This document shows, in pieces, positions 19,538-30,641 of a stretch of 64,000 nucleotides of DNA. Every line of letters begins with the position of its first letter. The stretch's first letter is position 1. The position numbers and the translations under genes are program-made. The stretch is from Nothophaeocryptopus gaeumannii (taxonomy: Eukaryota > Ascomycota > Dothideomycetes > Mycosphaerellales > Mycosphaerellaceae). The stretch is from the NCBI GenBank assembly GCA_031771865.1, contig JASISA010000002.1:868001-932000 (forward strand), given 5' to 3'. Under the pieces are notes generated by a model, which saw nothing but the letters and a program-made list of their open reading frames with translations, had not been told where the DNA came from and did no database searches.

Positions 19538-22500
19538 CTACAACTCATCATGCCCCTTCCCCTTTCCCTCATTCTTCCTCCTCTCCCTCTCCGCATCCTC
19601 CCTCTGCAACCTCTCCTGCATGCTCTCTTCCTCTCCCACAACCTCGCCACCCTTTTTTTCTTCCTTGTGTCTTCTCGCAACACCCGCAATTTCATCATCA
19701 TAAACCGTCCACTCGGGAATCTGCCGTCTCGCCCTCTCCAGTTTCGGCTCTTTAGTCTGAGGGTTATTACACAAATCAATCGTCTTCGCATCCTTCAGAC
19801 TCTCATCCGAACACCATGTTTCGCACCAGAGCCATTCTTGCGGTAGACTGTGGATGGGGAGGAGGGCTTGCATGTGGTTGGGGAGATCTTGGTCCAGATT
19901 CGACAAACTCGCGGGGTCAGCAGATAATTGGTGGTAGTTTTGGCGGAGTCTGTCTCCAGCGGCCATTTGCCTGAACTTCTTCAGATCCACGACGTATAAC
20001 GCGGATATGTGGTAGGGTAATCCTTTGAGGAAACTCTTCCAATACCCCTGTTTCCAGAACCTGAAACCCTCCATTTCCGTCCGAGAATCGCACATGGGCG
20101 TAAATCCATACGGCGCACCCTGAAGATCATGCGTCACAAGCTCGTACATATCCGTCCGAACGATTTGATCTGCATCGACGAAAATGACTTTATCCAGATC
20201 CAGAGGGAAGAGAACATCCAAGAAAAGGATCTTATAACCCCATATCTCTCTTTGCTTCTCTTTCTGTCCGCGTAGCCAGTGGGGCCATTTATAGGTGACC
20301 ATTTCGTACTGAAAACCGTATTCCTTAGCCATGATGGGCAGGAAGTCCTTGAAGGAGGGTGAGAGGAATTGTTCGATAAACCAGAATTTGACGGTATGCT
20401 TTGTGTGTTTCATGACGGAGACCATCATGATGTTGAGCATGCGCTCGTACAAGTGGCCCGACGCCACGGAGAAGATGTTGATGTCAGCGTGACGTTTCTC
20501 TGTAGCAGTGTCAGCTTGTCCTGTGAGAAGGCCTGTGCCGAGTTTGGCGGCCTTTGAGAGGAACTTGCTGCTTTGAGAGCCGAGGCCGACTTGGGCGAGG
20601 AGGCCTTCTGCGCCTTCGGCCAAGTTCTCCAGGACTGATTTTGATGGCTCAAGAACGTCTTCTTCTTCCATGCCTTCTTTGCGAGATAAGCGAGGGAACA
20701 GCGTTGTACCCTTGAAGCTCATCAATGCGATCTCTGTCGTGTCATCGCCAAGCTGTTCAGCATAGCCTGCCGCTCCGGCGCTGTCAAGGTGGAAGATCTC
20801 CTCGCTGCGGCCCTTCTGTAGGGCAATATTGTAGACTCCAGGGTTTGCCTTGAACTGGAAGTATCCCAAATTTGCCATAATGATGGTGTCGGCGAAATGA
20901 GGGTCGGCATCAGTTGATAGAACAAGCTGTGCTCCTCTTGGTGGAGGTCCGATAGTCGCATCTCGAGAGTGGCCCTCTATGAGGATATGCTCGAGCTCGT
21001 ACACTGCATCAATGTCGCTCTTGACCGCACTCGGCTTGATGTTGTCGAGATCATGAACCGTGATCTTCGGAGCAACAAGCCAGGCCGGAGACAAGTCCAT
21101 GCCGATATTCAACAGCGCATCAGCTGGCAGACCTCGGAATTGAGCGCCAGTAGCTTGAAGAGAGCCATCAGCATCAAACGTTGGCTTCGAGTTCAGCACA
21201 TGGCGATAGAAGCGCTTCACCGGAATCTCTTCCAGCCTTTCCTTCGGATTCAAGAACAGACGCAAGTACACGCCATCCATCTCCGAAAGCACTTTAATGA
21301 TAGGTATCCATCGCTGTGCAACCTCAGACGCCGGGTCAACAGAGGCATAGACTTGGATAGTCGCCGTCTTCTCATCGCCGACATGGATGGCAGTGTGCGA
21401 GGAGTCCCACTTCTTGAACATATCCGTTCGAACAGTTGGAGCAGCCTCGAAGATACCTTCCGGAATCTCAGAGACAAGCGAGAGCGCGATCAAGTTTGAG
21501 ATACGCGCGAATGCCATTGGAGTGTCTGACCTCTCCTTGAGCCCCAATCCTTCGATAGCAAGCGCCGCAGGTAGTAGTCTCTTCTTCCTCTCGTAAGAAA
21601 GAAGCGCATCAAGATCCGGAACCTGCAGCTCCGCGGTGTCTGACATTGGTCCAACGACTCTTCCGTTGACGATCAACGCCTTCTTGCCCGGCGCGATACC
21701 CGCAGCCGAGATGATGTTCCTGAAAGGCGCCCAGACTTTTCGTACTTGCTCCTCCATCTCAGGCGTGGCATCCATGGCAACAAACACATACAGCACGTCG
21801 TAGACCTTCTTGCGGGCCTCAAAGTCGGCAGCTGCATCTTCCTCCGAGCCTACAAGCTCGGTGCGAAGCGAGTCGAACTGCGTCAGAAGGCTTCCAAGGA
21901 ACTCTCTGCCGGTCTCTCGATCATAGTCGGAACCGAGTCGCTTCGGTGTGCTGCCGTCTCGGGGAACATGCAGCATAGCGACCTCGACGTTATCATGCTC
22001 CCGCTGATAGAGCAGAGTCTCCATGAGCTGAATAAAGCCCTCCTTCGTGTCAAGATCCGCCGCAACAGAAATATGCACGAGCTCCCGCTCAATCGTCTCC
22101 TTGTTAGCGGGCAGACTAGGCAGCTTCGCGAACTCAGGTAGGTCTCCCAGATTGACGTGACGGACATCCTTGTCATCTTCGGGCACGACCAGAGGATTTC
22201 GTCTGAGACTAGCCTTGTCCAGAAAGATACTCGGAAGGTAGTCCTCGTCACCCAGAGTTCCCTGGTACACCGCCTGCTGCACAGTCCGCAAGTCAAGAGT
22301 GACTCGCTGGCTCATCATCTGCAACCAATCGTCAGATCTCGGGATAGGCACACCGTTGACGAAGACGGGAGGAATCGCGTCTCCACCTCCCAGTCTGCCC
22401 ATGTACTCCTTGGCGCCCTTCAATCGAGCCTCGATGAGGGCATCCAGCTTGAGATCGTCCAAAGTAAGCGCGACCTTGTTCGGCCGCAGATTGCGGTTCT

Positions 22501-24193
22501 CAGTCGCAGCCTGAAAGAGCTTCGCATTGACCGGCCCGAATTTGCGACCAGCAGAGTCCACAGATGCCTCAAGGTAGTCCAGAGCCGCCGCAAGTCCATA
22601 CCTGTCAATTAGATAGTACAGTGCTTTCGCCTGCTCCGCGCTCTCCTCCCTCTTAATAACAGGAACCAGGCCGAATCGAATCGGCACTTTGCGCTGCACA
22701 AAACTGCGAAGCTGCTCCAGAACCAGCAATGCATCATTGTAATCCGCAAAGTCAACTGGGACAACCAAGCTGAATACTTCTTTTCTCACGGACGGAAGCT
22801 GGCCTGGGAATGTCCTTTGCAGCAATCCCATCGCGCTTTCCGGCCAGTCGGCATATCTCTTGTCCTTCTCAATGTCATTGATCCAGATAATCACATCGCC
22901 GCCTTCAGCTTCATCTCGCCAGTCGTAGCGCACAGATTCCTGCTCAACCTGAGACGCGGTGATCGCTTCGTGAGAGAGCAGCTCAACGGCCTCAGAGCCA
23001 CTCAACCCGATTTCCTGAACCCCCTTGATCATTTTGCGCTCGCGCCGCAAATGTTCCAGGAGAGCATACGCTTCCACATCTCTGGGCATAATCTGAACGC
23101 CGTTGATCCACATTACGTTGAAACCAGGAGGTAGAATCACATCGCGGTTCTTCTCATGCTCGTCGGTGAACTCCTTCGAGATGTTTGTTGCGGCGATAGA
23201 GCTCGAGTGTTTCGGAAAATCTTGCGATAGTCGGAGGAGCGTTTCGAAGGGATTGTCGCTGTTCATGACGAAGCTCGCTGCTCTCATGCCCAGCCGTCTA
23301 AGCTCAGAAGATGAAAGTGGTCGCAGATCTGAAACGTCTTCTTCGCTAAGTGTCGTTTCTGCAGTGGACTCTTCTTTCTTCTCGTCTTCGGCTTGTCTGT
23401 CGTCAATCACGATATAATCCGTCCTCTTCAGTGCCAATTCGACTCCGTATCCGCTGACCGTAAGCGGTCTGCTCTCCACTCCCGTCGAAGCCTTGTACCT
23501 GACTCTGTACGAGGTCTTGCCATCTCGTGCTGTCTTGCTGAGCGTCTTGTGGAATTTGCGGAACGACTCCGAGAGAATGTCCGCGTACAGTACAGACGGC
23601 TTGTCGCTTTGAGCATCTCCCAGTACTCGATCGAACGGTAGTTGGTGTATTGTATCTCCTGCTTGTCCCAATGGCTGTGCTTTTGCTTCTTCTAGCTCCG
23701 GCGAGCAATATCTCTGTCCACTTGATGGAACGTACACCCATGTCTCGCACTCCTCTTGTCCATCTGTCGATATCGAGGGTACAATCGAGGTGTTGTAGTA
23801 TTGGTAGTGTGCTTCGATTCGTGGCGCGGCAGAATGTATGGACAAGGCGTAATCGAAGGACGACAGATCCTCTCTTCCCAAATGGCCATCTTCTTCTAGC
23901 AACGATCGGAATTGCGTGTATAGCTCTTGATCGGTTTTGGAGGAAGCGAAGTACCCGTCCGCTATTCGATCGAGAAGTGGGAAGTATGAAGTCGCGTTCT
24001 CATCGGCCGCTGTCTCCCTATGATCGATTAGTTGAACACAGAACCACGCGTAATGACAATCTTACAGTAGCTCCACAAGGTATGGAGGTGCTCCGAACGA
24101 AGGTCGAACGGCAATGTTCACTGATGGAGCTGCATTGGCACAAGCAAGCAAGCCGGCCAGGGCTGCTGCTTTCCATCGGGTTGTCGCAGCCAT
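19538..24193 (-). CDS. gpt1: UDP-glucose:glycoprotein glucosyltransferase (UGGT)
   Basis: Exons 24066-24193 and 19538-24017 join across a 48-nt intron to 1,535 residues. UGGT senses misfolded glycoproteins in the ER lumen and adds a glucose to their N-glycans so that calnexin rebinds them. The first exon encodes the signal peptide (MAATTRWKAAALAGLLACANA). The long N-terminal part holds the thioredoxin-like and beta-sandwich sensor domains. The last 300 residues are the GT24 catalytic domain: FWFIEQFLSPSFKDFLP, YKWPHWLRGQ, KILFLDVLFPLDLDKVIFVD, with the metal-binding DAD near residue 1,322, and SNLDQDLPNHMQ. The tail is charged and ends in HDEL, the ER retrieval signal. Length is normal for UGGT. 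Other candidates such as Kre5 lack this intact GT24 pattern. Confidence 0.97.
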
Positions 24194-24661
24194 GCTGGCC
24201 TTGTGCGAAGGCGTATATTTCAGATCCGATATTCTAACATTGGGTCCTGCCAATGCGTGGTGTTGAAAGACGTAACGGTCGTCGATCGAGGGGCTCCTGC
24301 GGCTGCTCTCTCGTCGAAAGGCTACGTGTCGTTCGGCTTGGATGTGCTACAAGGCGTCTGCGGCAGATGAGAAGATCGCGAATTGCTTATGGGTGCACGA
24401 AGCTTCAATTCGGTCTATGAATCTAGTCTAGGCTCATGAAAGTAACGACTTTCATGTGATTGTAAGTAGGAGTGGTAGTGTAGACGGGCGACGCGGATTC
24501 ATCCCCTTGCAGGTTAGTGCGGGGTGTGAGTGAGTGACTGCTTAATCGAGATTTCATTCAGTGCTTTGCATCTATCTGGCCTTCGCAGGTCTCGAACGTC
24601 CATCTTCGTCTAGTCTAGGTTCTCGTGATGCTCATGCTCGCGTAGATGTCACGTCTCTTCC
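24194..24661. other. Intergenic region, about 470 bp
   Basis: Lies upstream of UGGT and downstream of arginase, which are co-oriented. No ORF or structure is seen beyond the promoter and terminator it must hold. Confidence 0.4.
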
Positions 24662-25689
24662 CTAAAGAAGCGTGTCTCCCAGCGCGCAGCGAACGATCGA
24701 CACGCCAGCGCGTACGGTCTCGCTAACACCTTGCGTCTCCAAGCTTGGGTTGACTTCGACCAGATCCAGCGCGACCAGGCTTCCAGTCTCGTGAACGCAC
24801 TCGGCGATGAAGTCTCCTTCTCGCAGAGTCAGACCACCTCTGACTGGAGTGCCGGTGCTCGGAGCCCACATCGGGTCAAGAGCATCGACATCGAAGGACA
24901 GATGGATAGGAGTATCCCGCCCAATCCATCCCAACGCCATGTCCATGACCTTGCCAATGCCATGTCGGTCGATGTCATGCATGCTGAACGCTTTGATGTT
25001 GTTCTCGCGCAGAATCTTCTTCTCGCCGCGATCAACGTCGCGCAGGCCAATGTAGACGAGCTTGCTGGTGGGTATCCGCTGATCATCCTTCAGCCAGCCG
25101 AACGGCTTGTCCGCGTCGTCTTTCGCAAGGCCAGTGAGGAAGCTGACTGGCATGCCATGAATGTTTCCACTGTCACTTGTTTCTGGCGTGTTGATGTCGG
25201 CATGCGCGTCGACCCAAATGACAGCCATCTCCCTCCCCAGCCTTTCGCGAGTCGCCTTGGCCGTGCCTGCGATTGTGCCGATTGCGATGCTGTGGTCTCC
25301 GCCGAGTGTGAGGACAAATCGACCCTCGCTGGCGTGCTCGTAGACCTGCGAAGCGAGCTTCTTGGTCACGGCGGACACGGCTCGGGGCTTCTTCATCTTT
25401 CGGTGATCTGGGTCGTCGTCTGGCATGAGATCGCAGTAAGCGTGGACTTTGCCGTCGTACTTAATATCATAGCCGAGTTCGGTGTGTAGGTCGTCGACCA
25501 GACCCGACTCGATCAGAGCCATTGGAGCGGCATCTGTGCCTGGTTTGCACTATAGCCATTGTCAGCCAACAGATGAGCGATACGTGCCCGTGGAGGGGAG
25601 CATACTTGTCCTCCACTGAAGCCAACCGCGACGAGACCCAGCTCGTTCGTCTTGGTGAGGAATTTGGGCTGAATAGTGGGAGCGTCCAT
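24662..25689 (-). CDS. CAR1: Arginase
   Basis: Exons 25606-25689 and 24662-25549 join to 323 residues, the usual fungal arginase length. It hydrolyses arginine to ornithine and urea. The N-terminal exon codes KFLTKTNELGLVAVGFSGGQ, and the second continues CKPGTDAAPMALIESGL. The two-manganese centre is intact: GGDHSIAIG, then DAHADINTPETSDSGNIHG, and SFDVDALDPMWAPSTGTPV; the conserved end is EVNPSLETQGVSETV. These are arginase rather than agmatinase features (length, GNIHGMP loop). An ATG 15 nt upstream of 25689 is also in frame but the fungal start context favours MDAPTIQPKF. The 56-nt intron has a clean GTATG...TATAG. Confidence 0.97.
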
Positions 25690-26557
25690 GGTGCTGAGTT
25701 GCAATGTGTTAGCTTTCGAAGCCGAGTCGCATTTTGTCTGCGTCCTGGCGTCTTACAATAGGCGTTGTCAGGGTCTCAGGTATGTGTTTGATGCGTTCCG
25801 TCTACGCGGGTCTGCTTTGTTCCGACCTATGGCCTGACTTCTGATTATCTCGAAGCGCGTGGGAGTGATCCTGAAGGCAATGAGCGCGGATGGTGCTGTG
25901 TGGGAGAGGGCAGGAACCAAGGAAACAATGAGACTTTGGCCTCCTTTATGTTTGCGTCAGCCCATTATTAGCCGCGACCAACCTTACGAGAGTAGAATTC
26001 GTTGGGCTTTTCGTAGTCCAAGGACTCGCTCCTAAGTACAGGATGAGACGAGGTCGCCGTGTATACCTGTACTTAAAGGAAGTACAGATGTCTTAGTGCC
26101 TTACCTACCCACTCCCGGCGAATCTCTTATCAAATTCCGAGCTCGGCACTGCCGCAGAAAGGCCGGTAATCAGCGGTCAAGGCGGCAGCATGTGATTCCG
26201 CCGGGCCATATGACAGTCAAGGATTGTGAGAAGAACTGTTATAGACATTCCTATGGCATGGCAGGAAGTGCGGTCAAGTACTGTCCTTGCACAAGTCTAT
26301 TCTACAGCACGGCCCGCTGAGCCTCCTCCGGGTCGTCCTCCTTGAAGCAACAATTGCTCTGCGCGCTTCGGACAAATCTTCATGTTCTGGTGCGTTTGAA
26401 ACCAAAGTAGCACGGTCCCCTACTAAAAGTGATCAGCTTAGTTGTCAGTCAGCTATGGTGCTCCCAACAGTGTGCGCGACCGTCCGCCATCCGAGCCCAT
26501 CACCCTCCTCTACTGCAGTGCCACCAGGACCTGATTCACAACATGCTCACATCGTCT
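25690..26557. other. Intergenic region, about 870 bp
   Basis: This is the arginase upstream region and 3' side of the next minus-strand gene. No protein-like ORF, tRNA or repeat is evident. Confidence 0.4.
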
Positions 26558-27121
26558 TCAGCCCATCTTCGACCGATCCATCTCCTGCCAGAGAATTGCT
26601 TGCGCTCGAGCGAAATTCCCGCTGGAACTTAGGAGCATAGTAATGACCACGTTCGGGCTGATGAAGCACTCCATTTTCGTCCACATCATAAGGACCTCGT
26701 TTTGTGTTATTAACGGCATTGGATGTGGCCATTGAATGGCCGGATCACCAATAGTAGAGTAGGGACTGCCCGTGGTGAAATCGGCGATTGGAGGCTTTAC
26801 GTATTGGTTTGAAGGGACTATCCCTTGGACGAGAGGTAGCTGGACCGTTGAAGGAAGCTGAGTCGAATCGTTCCGTTTCCCATCCCGAGTATTGGTGGGA
26901 TGAACGTCGGCTTGGGCAGCGCTTGGCGCGTCTTGAGCTGGTGCTCTCGAGCGATTGGCACGATAGTCGATATACAATGCTCTGTGGTCAACACATATGT
27001 CTCCGTGTAAGTGCATGCAGTGAGCCTTCGTCAGACCGCAGATATTGCAAGACGGCGGAGGCTGAGGGCTTGCTGGAAATATTTGGTGCCATGGCGTGGT
27101 TGGAAGTGAATTCCACGACAT
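26558..27121 (-). CDS. Putative small protein with Cys/His N-terminus
   Basis: Open frame of 187 residues from the ATG at 27121. I do not recognise it. Residues 24-46 have a zinc-knuckle-like spacing: CNICGLTKAHCMHLHGDICVDH. The rest is hydrophilic and disordered. The C-terminal part is doubtful: from about 26732 another minus-strand frame (26547-26732) reads a polar, protein-like sequence starting MATSNAVNNTKRG and ending near the same place, so an undetected intron may switch frames. I could not find a splice pair that keeps phase. The upstream half is the better supported. Reality as a gene is moderate. Confidence 0.45.
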   Translation of the reverse strand: MSWNSLPTTPWHQIFPASPQPPPSCNICGLTKAHCMHLHGDICVDHRALYIDYRANRSRAPAQDAPSAAQADVHPTNTRDGKRNDSTQLPSTVQLPLVQGIVPSNQYVKPPIADFTTGSPYSTIGDPAIQWPHPMPLITQNEVLMMWTKMECFISPNVVITMLLSSSGNFARAQAILWQEMDRSKMG

Positions 27122-27467
27122 CCTCTGTTTGCTGATCGACTACCAACGGGCCTTCATGTATTGAGCGAGCCGTCGGGATGCTCTATGACTGTGAAAGTGG
27201 TAATGAGAAGCGACGTTAGGCTCATGTTGCTCGTTGGATCCCTCCTGCTGCATGTTGCGTAAGAGCAGTAGAGATTCAAGGCAGGTGGAGGGGAGAATGC
27301 TCTTGCTGAGCGAAGCTTACTGCGCTTCCATAGAGATGTATATATACAATTCTCACCATCAATTCATGAGCGGCCTGTACCTCGCATTCCTGGAATCAAG
27401 TCAGTACAGTCGACCGCAGAATCTCAACTCGAAGACATTCGCACATCACATACCATCATTGCTCCAT

Positions 27468-27761
27468 CTATTTCTTGGCACCGAGAATGTCCTCAGCCTC
27501 CTTCCTGTCCTTTGCGAGCTGCTCCTCGCCCTTGGCAATCTTCTCGCGGAGCTTGATGAGCTTGTCCTTCTCCTGCTGCTTAATGTAGTATGCCTCGTCG
27601 GCCTGTTCTCTCTTGGTGAATGCATCGCCTTGTGCAGCTCCGCCAGAGCGGGTAGCACCAGTGTCTCCCTCTGCCATTCTCCTGGCGGCGACGGAGAAGC
27701 CGCGGAGTTGCGTGGTCTCGATGAAGCGTGGGAGCTGGCGGGCAACGCGGAGGGCAGACAT
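27468..27761 (-). CDS. INH1: Mitochondrial ATP synthase inhibitor (IF1)
   Basis: Single coding exon, 97 residues from the ATG at 27761. IF1 blocks ATP hydrolysis by F1-ATPase when the matrix becomes acidic. The presequence is basic (MSALRVARQLPRF). The inhibitory helix is conserved: FTKREQADEAYYIKQQEKD, then KLIKLREKIAKGEEQLAKD as the dimerising coiled coil. Upstream, a GTGAGC...CGTAG pair, which includes a CTGAC branch site and ends just before the start codon, indicates a 5'-UTR intron. The gene is divergent from hexokinase. Confidence 0.93.
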   Translation of the reverse strand: MSALRVARQLPRFIETTQLRGFSVAARRMAEGDTGATRSGGAAQGDAFTKREQADEAYYIKQQEKDKLIKLREKIAKGEEQLAKDRKEAEDILGAKK

Positions 27762-28647
27762 GCTACGAAATGCTGTCAGCCGGAGTCGAAGAGTGAGCTG
27801 GCAGATGGACGACGAGCTCACTTGATGGTTGCTATGGTTGGAAGAGGTCTGTTATGGATGTGTCTAGTGGATTCGGAGTGACTTGGAGCTTGTTTGTGGT
27901 GCTGTGAGAGAGGAGCTTGGTCTGTCTCATTACGTAGATGAGCTGAGCAGCGCATTGGTGCCTGAAGATTCAGGCACGGCGGAAATCTCAACACCAGACG
28001 TCAGGACGTCAACACGCCGAAACGACCCGCAACGTCAGTGGTGTGCTAGCTCTCAACCACCGCGAAGTTAGACCGACCATCAGCGAGAAGGTAAGTTGTC
28101 TTTCCTCAGTCTTTCACGTTCATTCACTTACATCCTCATACATCGTACTGCAAGGTAAGCACATCCCTCTCATTCGCCTGGAAACACTCTCAATGGCTGT
28201 CCGTTCAACGCGCCTGCTCTCACCGCGATCTTCCGCGGGGCATCAACGTGGGGGGCATCTACAAAATCTTCTACCGCAACTCCCACTGTAATTAAACATC
28301 GCCTGCAGGACAGCACACAAGAGTCCGGTTACACGATCGCTTGTTACCCTTGAACATCAATTCTCAGCCTTTCAGCCCTTCGTACCTCTCTGCTCAACCC
28401 GCTCAACTGCTCGGTCTTGGAGATCAGCTTTGTCACGGCTTAGCAAATTGGCAGCTGCGTCTTGAGTCTTCCCTGTACTGACAAACCATATTACCGCAGG
28501 TCCACAACCGCGTTGATTGACAGGGATCGATTACTTCGACGTCGATCTACGAGAGAACGTCGAGAGCTTCTAAGAGCTTCCTATTCATATCCCTCCATCG
28601 TTCTCACCTATATAAACCAACTCTTCGATCCCTAGAAGCCAGTCAAG
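27762..28647. promoter_or_regulatory. Divergent promoter region, IF1 / hexokinase
   Basis: About 890 bp between the two start codons. Two GACGTCA heptamers, cores of CRE/ATF-type bZIP sites, lie in direct tandem at 27997-28003 and 28005-28011. A TATATAAA lies at 28609-28616, only about 35 nt before the hexokinase ATG. GTAAG donors near 28090 and 28155 suggest 5'-UTR introns. Factor binding is inference. Confidence 0.5.
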
Positions 28648-30229
28648 ATGGTGGGCTTGGGACCTAGAAGGCAACCGAGCCGTCGTGGCTCCATGGCAGA
28701 CATGCCAAAGGATCTGCTTGGTGAGATCAAGAGATTGGAAGAGATCTTCACTGTCGACACTGCCAAGCTGAAGGCCATCAGCGATCACTTCGTTGGCGAG
28801 CTGGCCAAGGGTTTGACCAAGGAGGGCGGCAGCATTCCAATGAACGCAACTTGGGTCTTGGGCTACCCGACTGGATACGAGACCGGCACGTTTCTCGCTT
28901 TGGACATGGGAGGAACCAACTTGCGCGTTTGCGAGATCAACCTACCAGAGGAGAAGGGAGAGTTCGACATCATCCAGTCCAAGTACCGTATGCCAGAGGA
29001 GCTCAAGACCGGAAACGCTGATGAGCTCTGGGGTTACATTGCCGACTGTTTGCAGCAGTTTATCGAATACCACCACGAGGGCGAGAAGCTGGATAAGCTC
29101 CCATTGGGTTTCACCTTCTCCTACCCAGCGACGCAAGACTACATCAATCATGGTGTGCTCCAGCGTTGGACCAAGGGTTTCGACATCGATGGTGTCGAGG
29201 GCAAGGATGTCGTGCCTCCATTCGAGAAGGCCTTGGAGGAGCGTGGTGTACCAATCAAGCTCACCGCCCTCATCAACGACACAACTGGCACCCTGATAGC
29301 TAGTTCCTACACAGATTCCGAGATGAAGATTGGCTGTATCTTCGGCACTGGCTGCAACGCTGCATACATGGAGCACGCTGGCGACTGTCCAAAGCTCGCA
29401 GACTGGAAGATGGACCCAAAGCAGGAGATTGCCATCAACTGCGAGTGGGGCGCATTCGACAACGAGCACAAGATCCTTCCGCGCACAAAGTACGACATTA
29501 TTATTGATAAGGAGTCACCTCGTCCTGGACAGCAGGCTTTCGAGAAGATGATCGCGGGTCTCTACCTGGGTGAGCTGTTCCGTCTCGTCCTTGTCGACCT
29601 CCACGAGCAACCACACGTACAGGTCTTCGAAAACCAGGATATCTCCGCGCTGAAGAAGCCATACTCTCTTGATGCCTCTTTCTTGTCGGATATAGAAAAC
29701 GACCCGTACGAGAACTTGCAAGAGACATATGACATGTTCTACGACAAGCTGAAGATCAACCCAAACAAGCCCGAGCTCGAACTGATAAGACGATTGGCGG
29801 AGTTGATCGGTACTCGGTCTGCCAGACTTAGTGCGTGTGGTGTTGCCGCCATTTGCAAGAAGAAGGGAATGAAGACTGCTCACGTTGGTGCTGATGGGTC
29901 TGTGTTTAACAAGTACCCTCACTTCAAGGTAATAACACTTCGCAAAAGCGTCAACGGATTCAGAAGCTGACTTCATCTTCTAGCAACGCGGTGCCCAAGC
30001 CCTTAAAGAAATCCTCGACTGGAAAGAAGGCCGTAACGGCAAGCCCCTCGGCCGCGGCAACGATCCCGTCGAGATCCTACCCGCCGAAGACGGCTCAGGT
30101 GTCGGCGCCGCCCTCATCGCCGCCCTCACCCTCAAGCGTATCCAAGAAGGCAAGCACATGGGTATCCGTGATGTGGATTCGATGCTCAAGGGTACTGCCG
30201 CTGCCAGCTCGAAGACGAATCAGGTGTAG
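28648..30229 (+). CDS. HXK: Hexokinase
   Basis: Exons 28648-29928 and 29984-30229 join across a 55-nt intron to 508 residues. It phosphorylates glucose and other hexoses with ATP; the fungal type II enzyme also acts in sugar signalling. Landmarks: FLALDMGGTNLRV (about 82-94, phosphate-binding), LGFTFSYPATQ and LQRWTKGFDIDG (sugar-binding signature), LINDTTGTLIASSY, IFGTGCNAAYMEH, INCEWGAFDN, and in exon 2 the adenosine site EDGSGVGAALIAALTL. The N-terminus MVGLGPRRQPSRRGS is basic, as in Hxk2-type proteins. The stop TAG at 30227 is followed by 70 in-frame sense codons before TGA at 30440. Length without that tail already equals the family. Confidence 0.97.
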
Positions 30230-30641
30230 AGACCCCGTTCGAAGGATCATTGGGATGGGTATTCAGAGGATTTTGGGGTGCACTCGGTGAGGAGGTCGAA
30301 TACGAATGGGACGAGGTTTATCATCAATGAAGAGACAACGAATGCACATCTGAATGGGACTTCCAATGGCCATGCGAAAGGACTTTCAATTGGCGAGGTG
30401 GAAGGCTTTCCGAAAATTGAAGTCCATGATGTTGATGATTGATTGAGTGTTGGAGAAATGTCACCTGGAACGAACGCTTGAGATAGAGGCTGACTACGGG
30501 CATGATACCTGAGAGATACGATTAGCTCGTGACCTGAGCTTACCTGTACACATCTGAGCTCTCATCCTCTCGCATAGACGACTTGAGTACTGTTCTACCT
30601 TTCCCATGTCTACACACCCATCATCATACCGTACATCTTCC
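30230..30641. other. Hexokinase 3' region with open in-frame tail
   Basis: The first 210 nt stay open in the hexokinase frame and code an Asn/Gly/Asp-rich 70-residue segment ending EVHDVDD. It may be plain 3' UTR or a readthrough extension. The rest lies between converging genes and shows nothing else. Confidence 0.4.
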
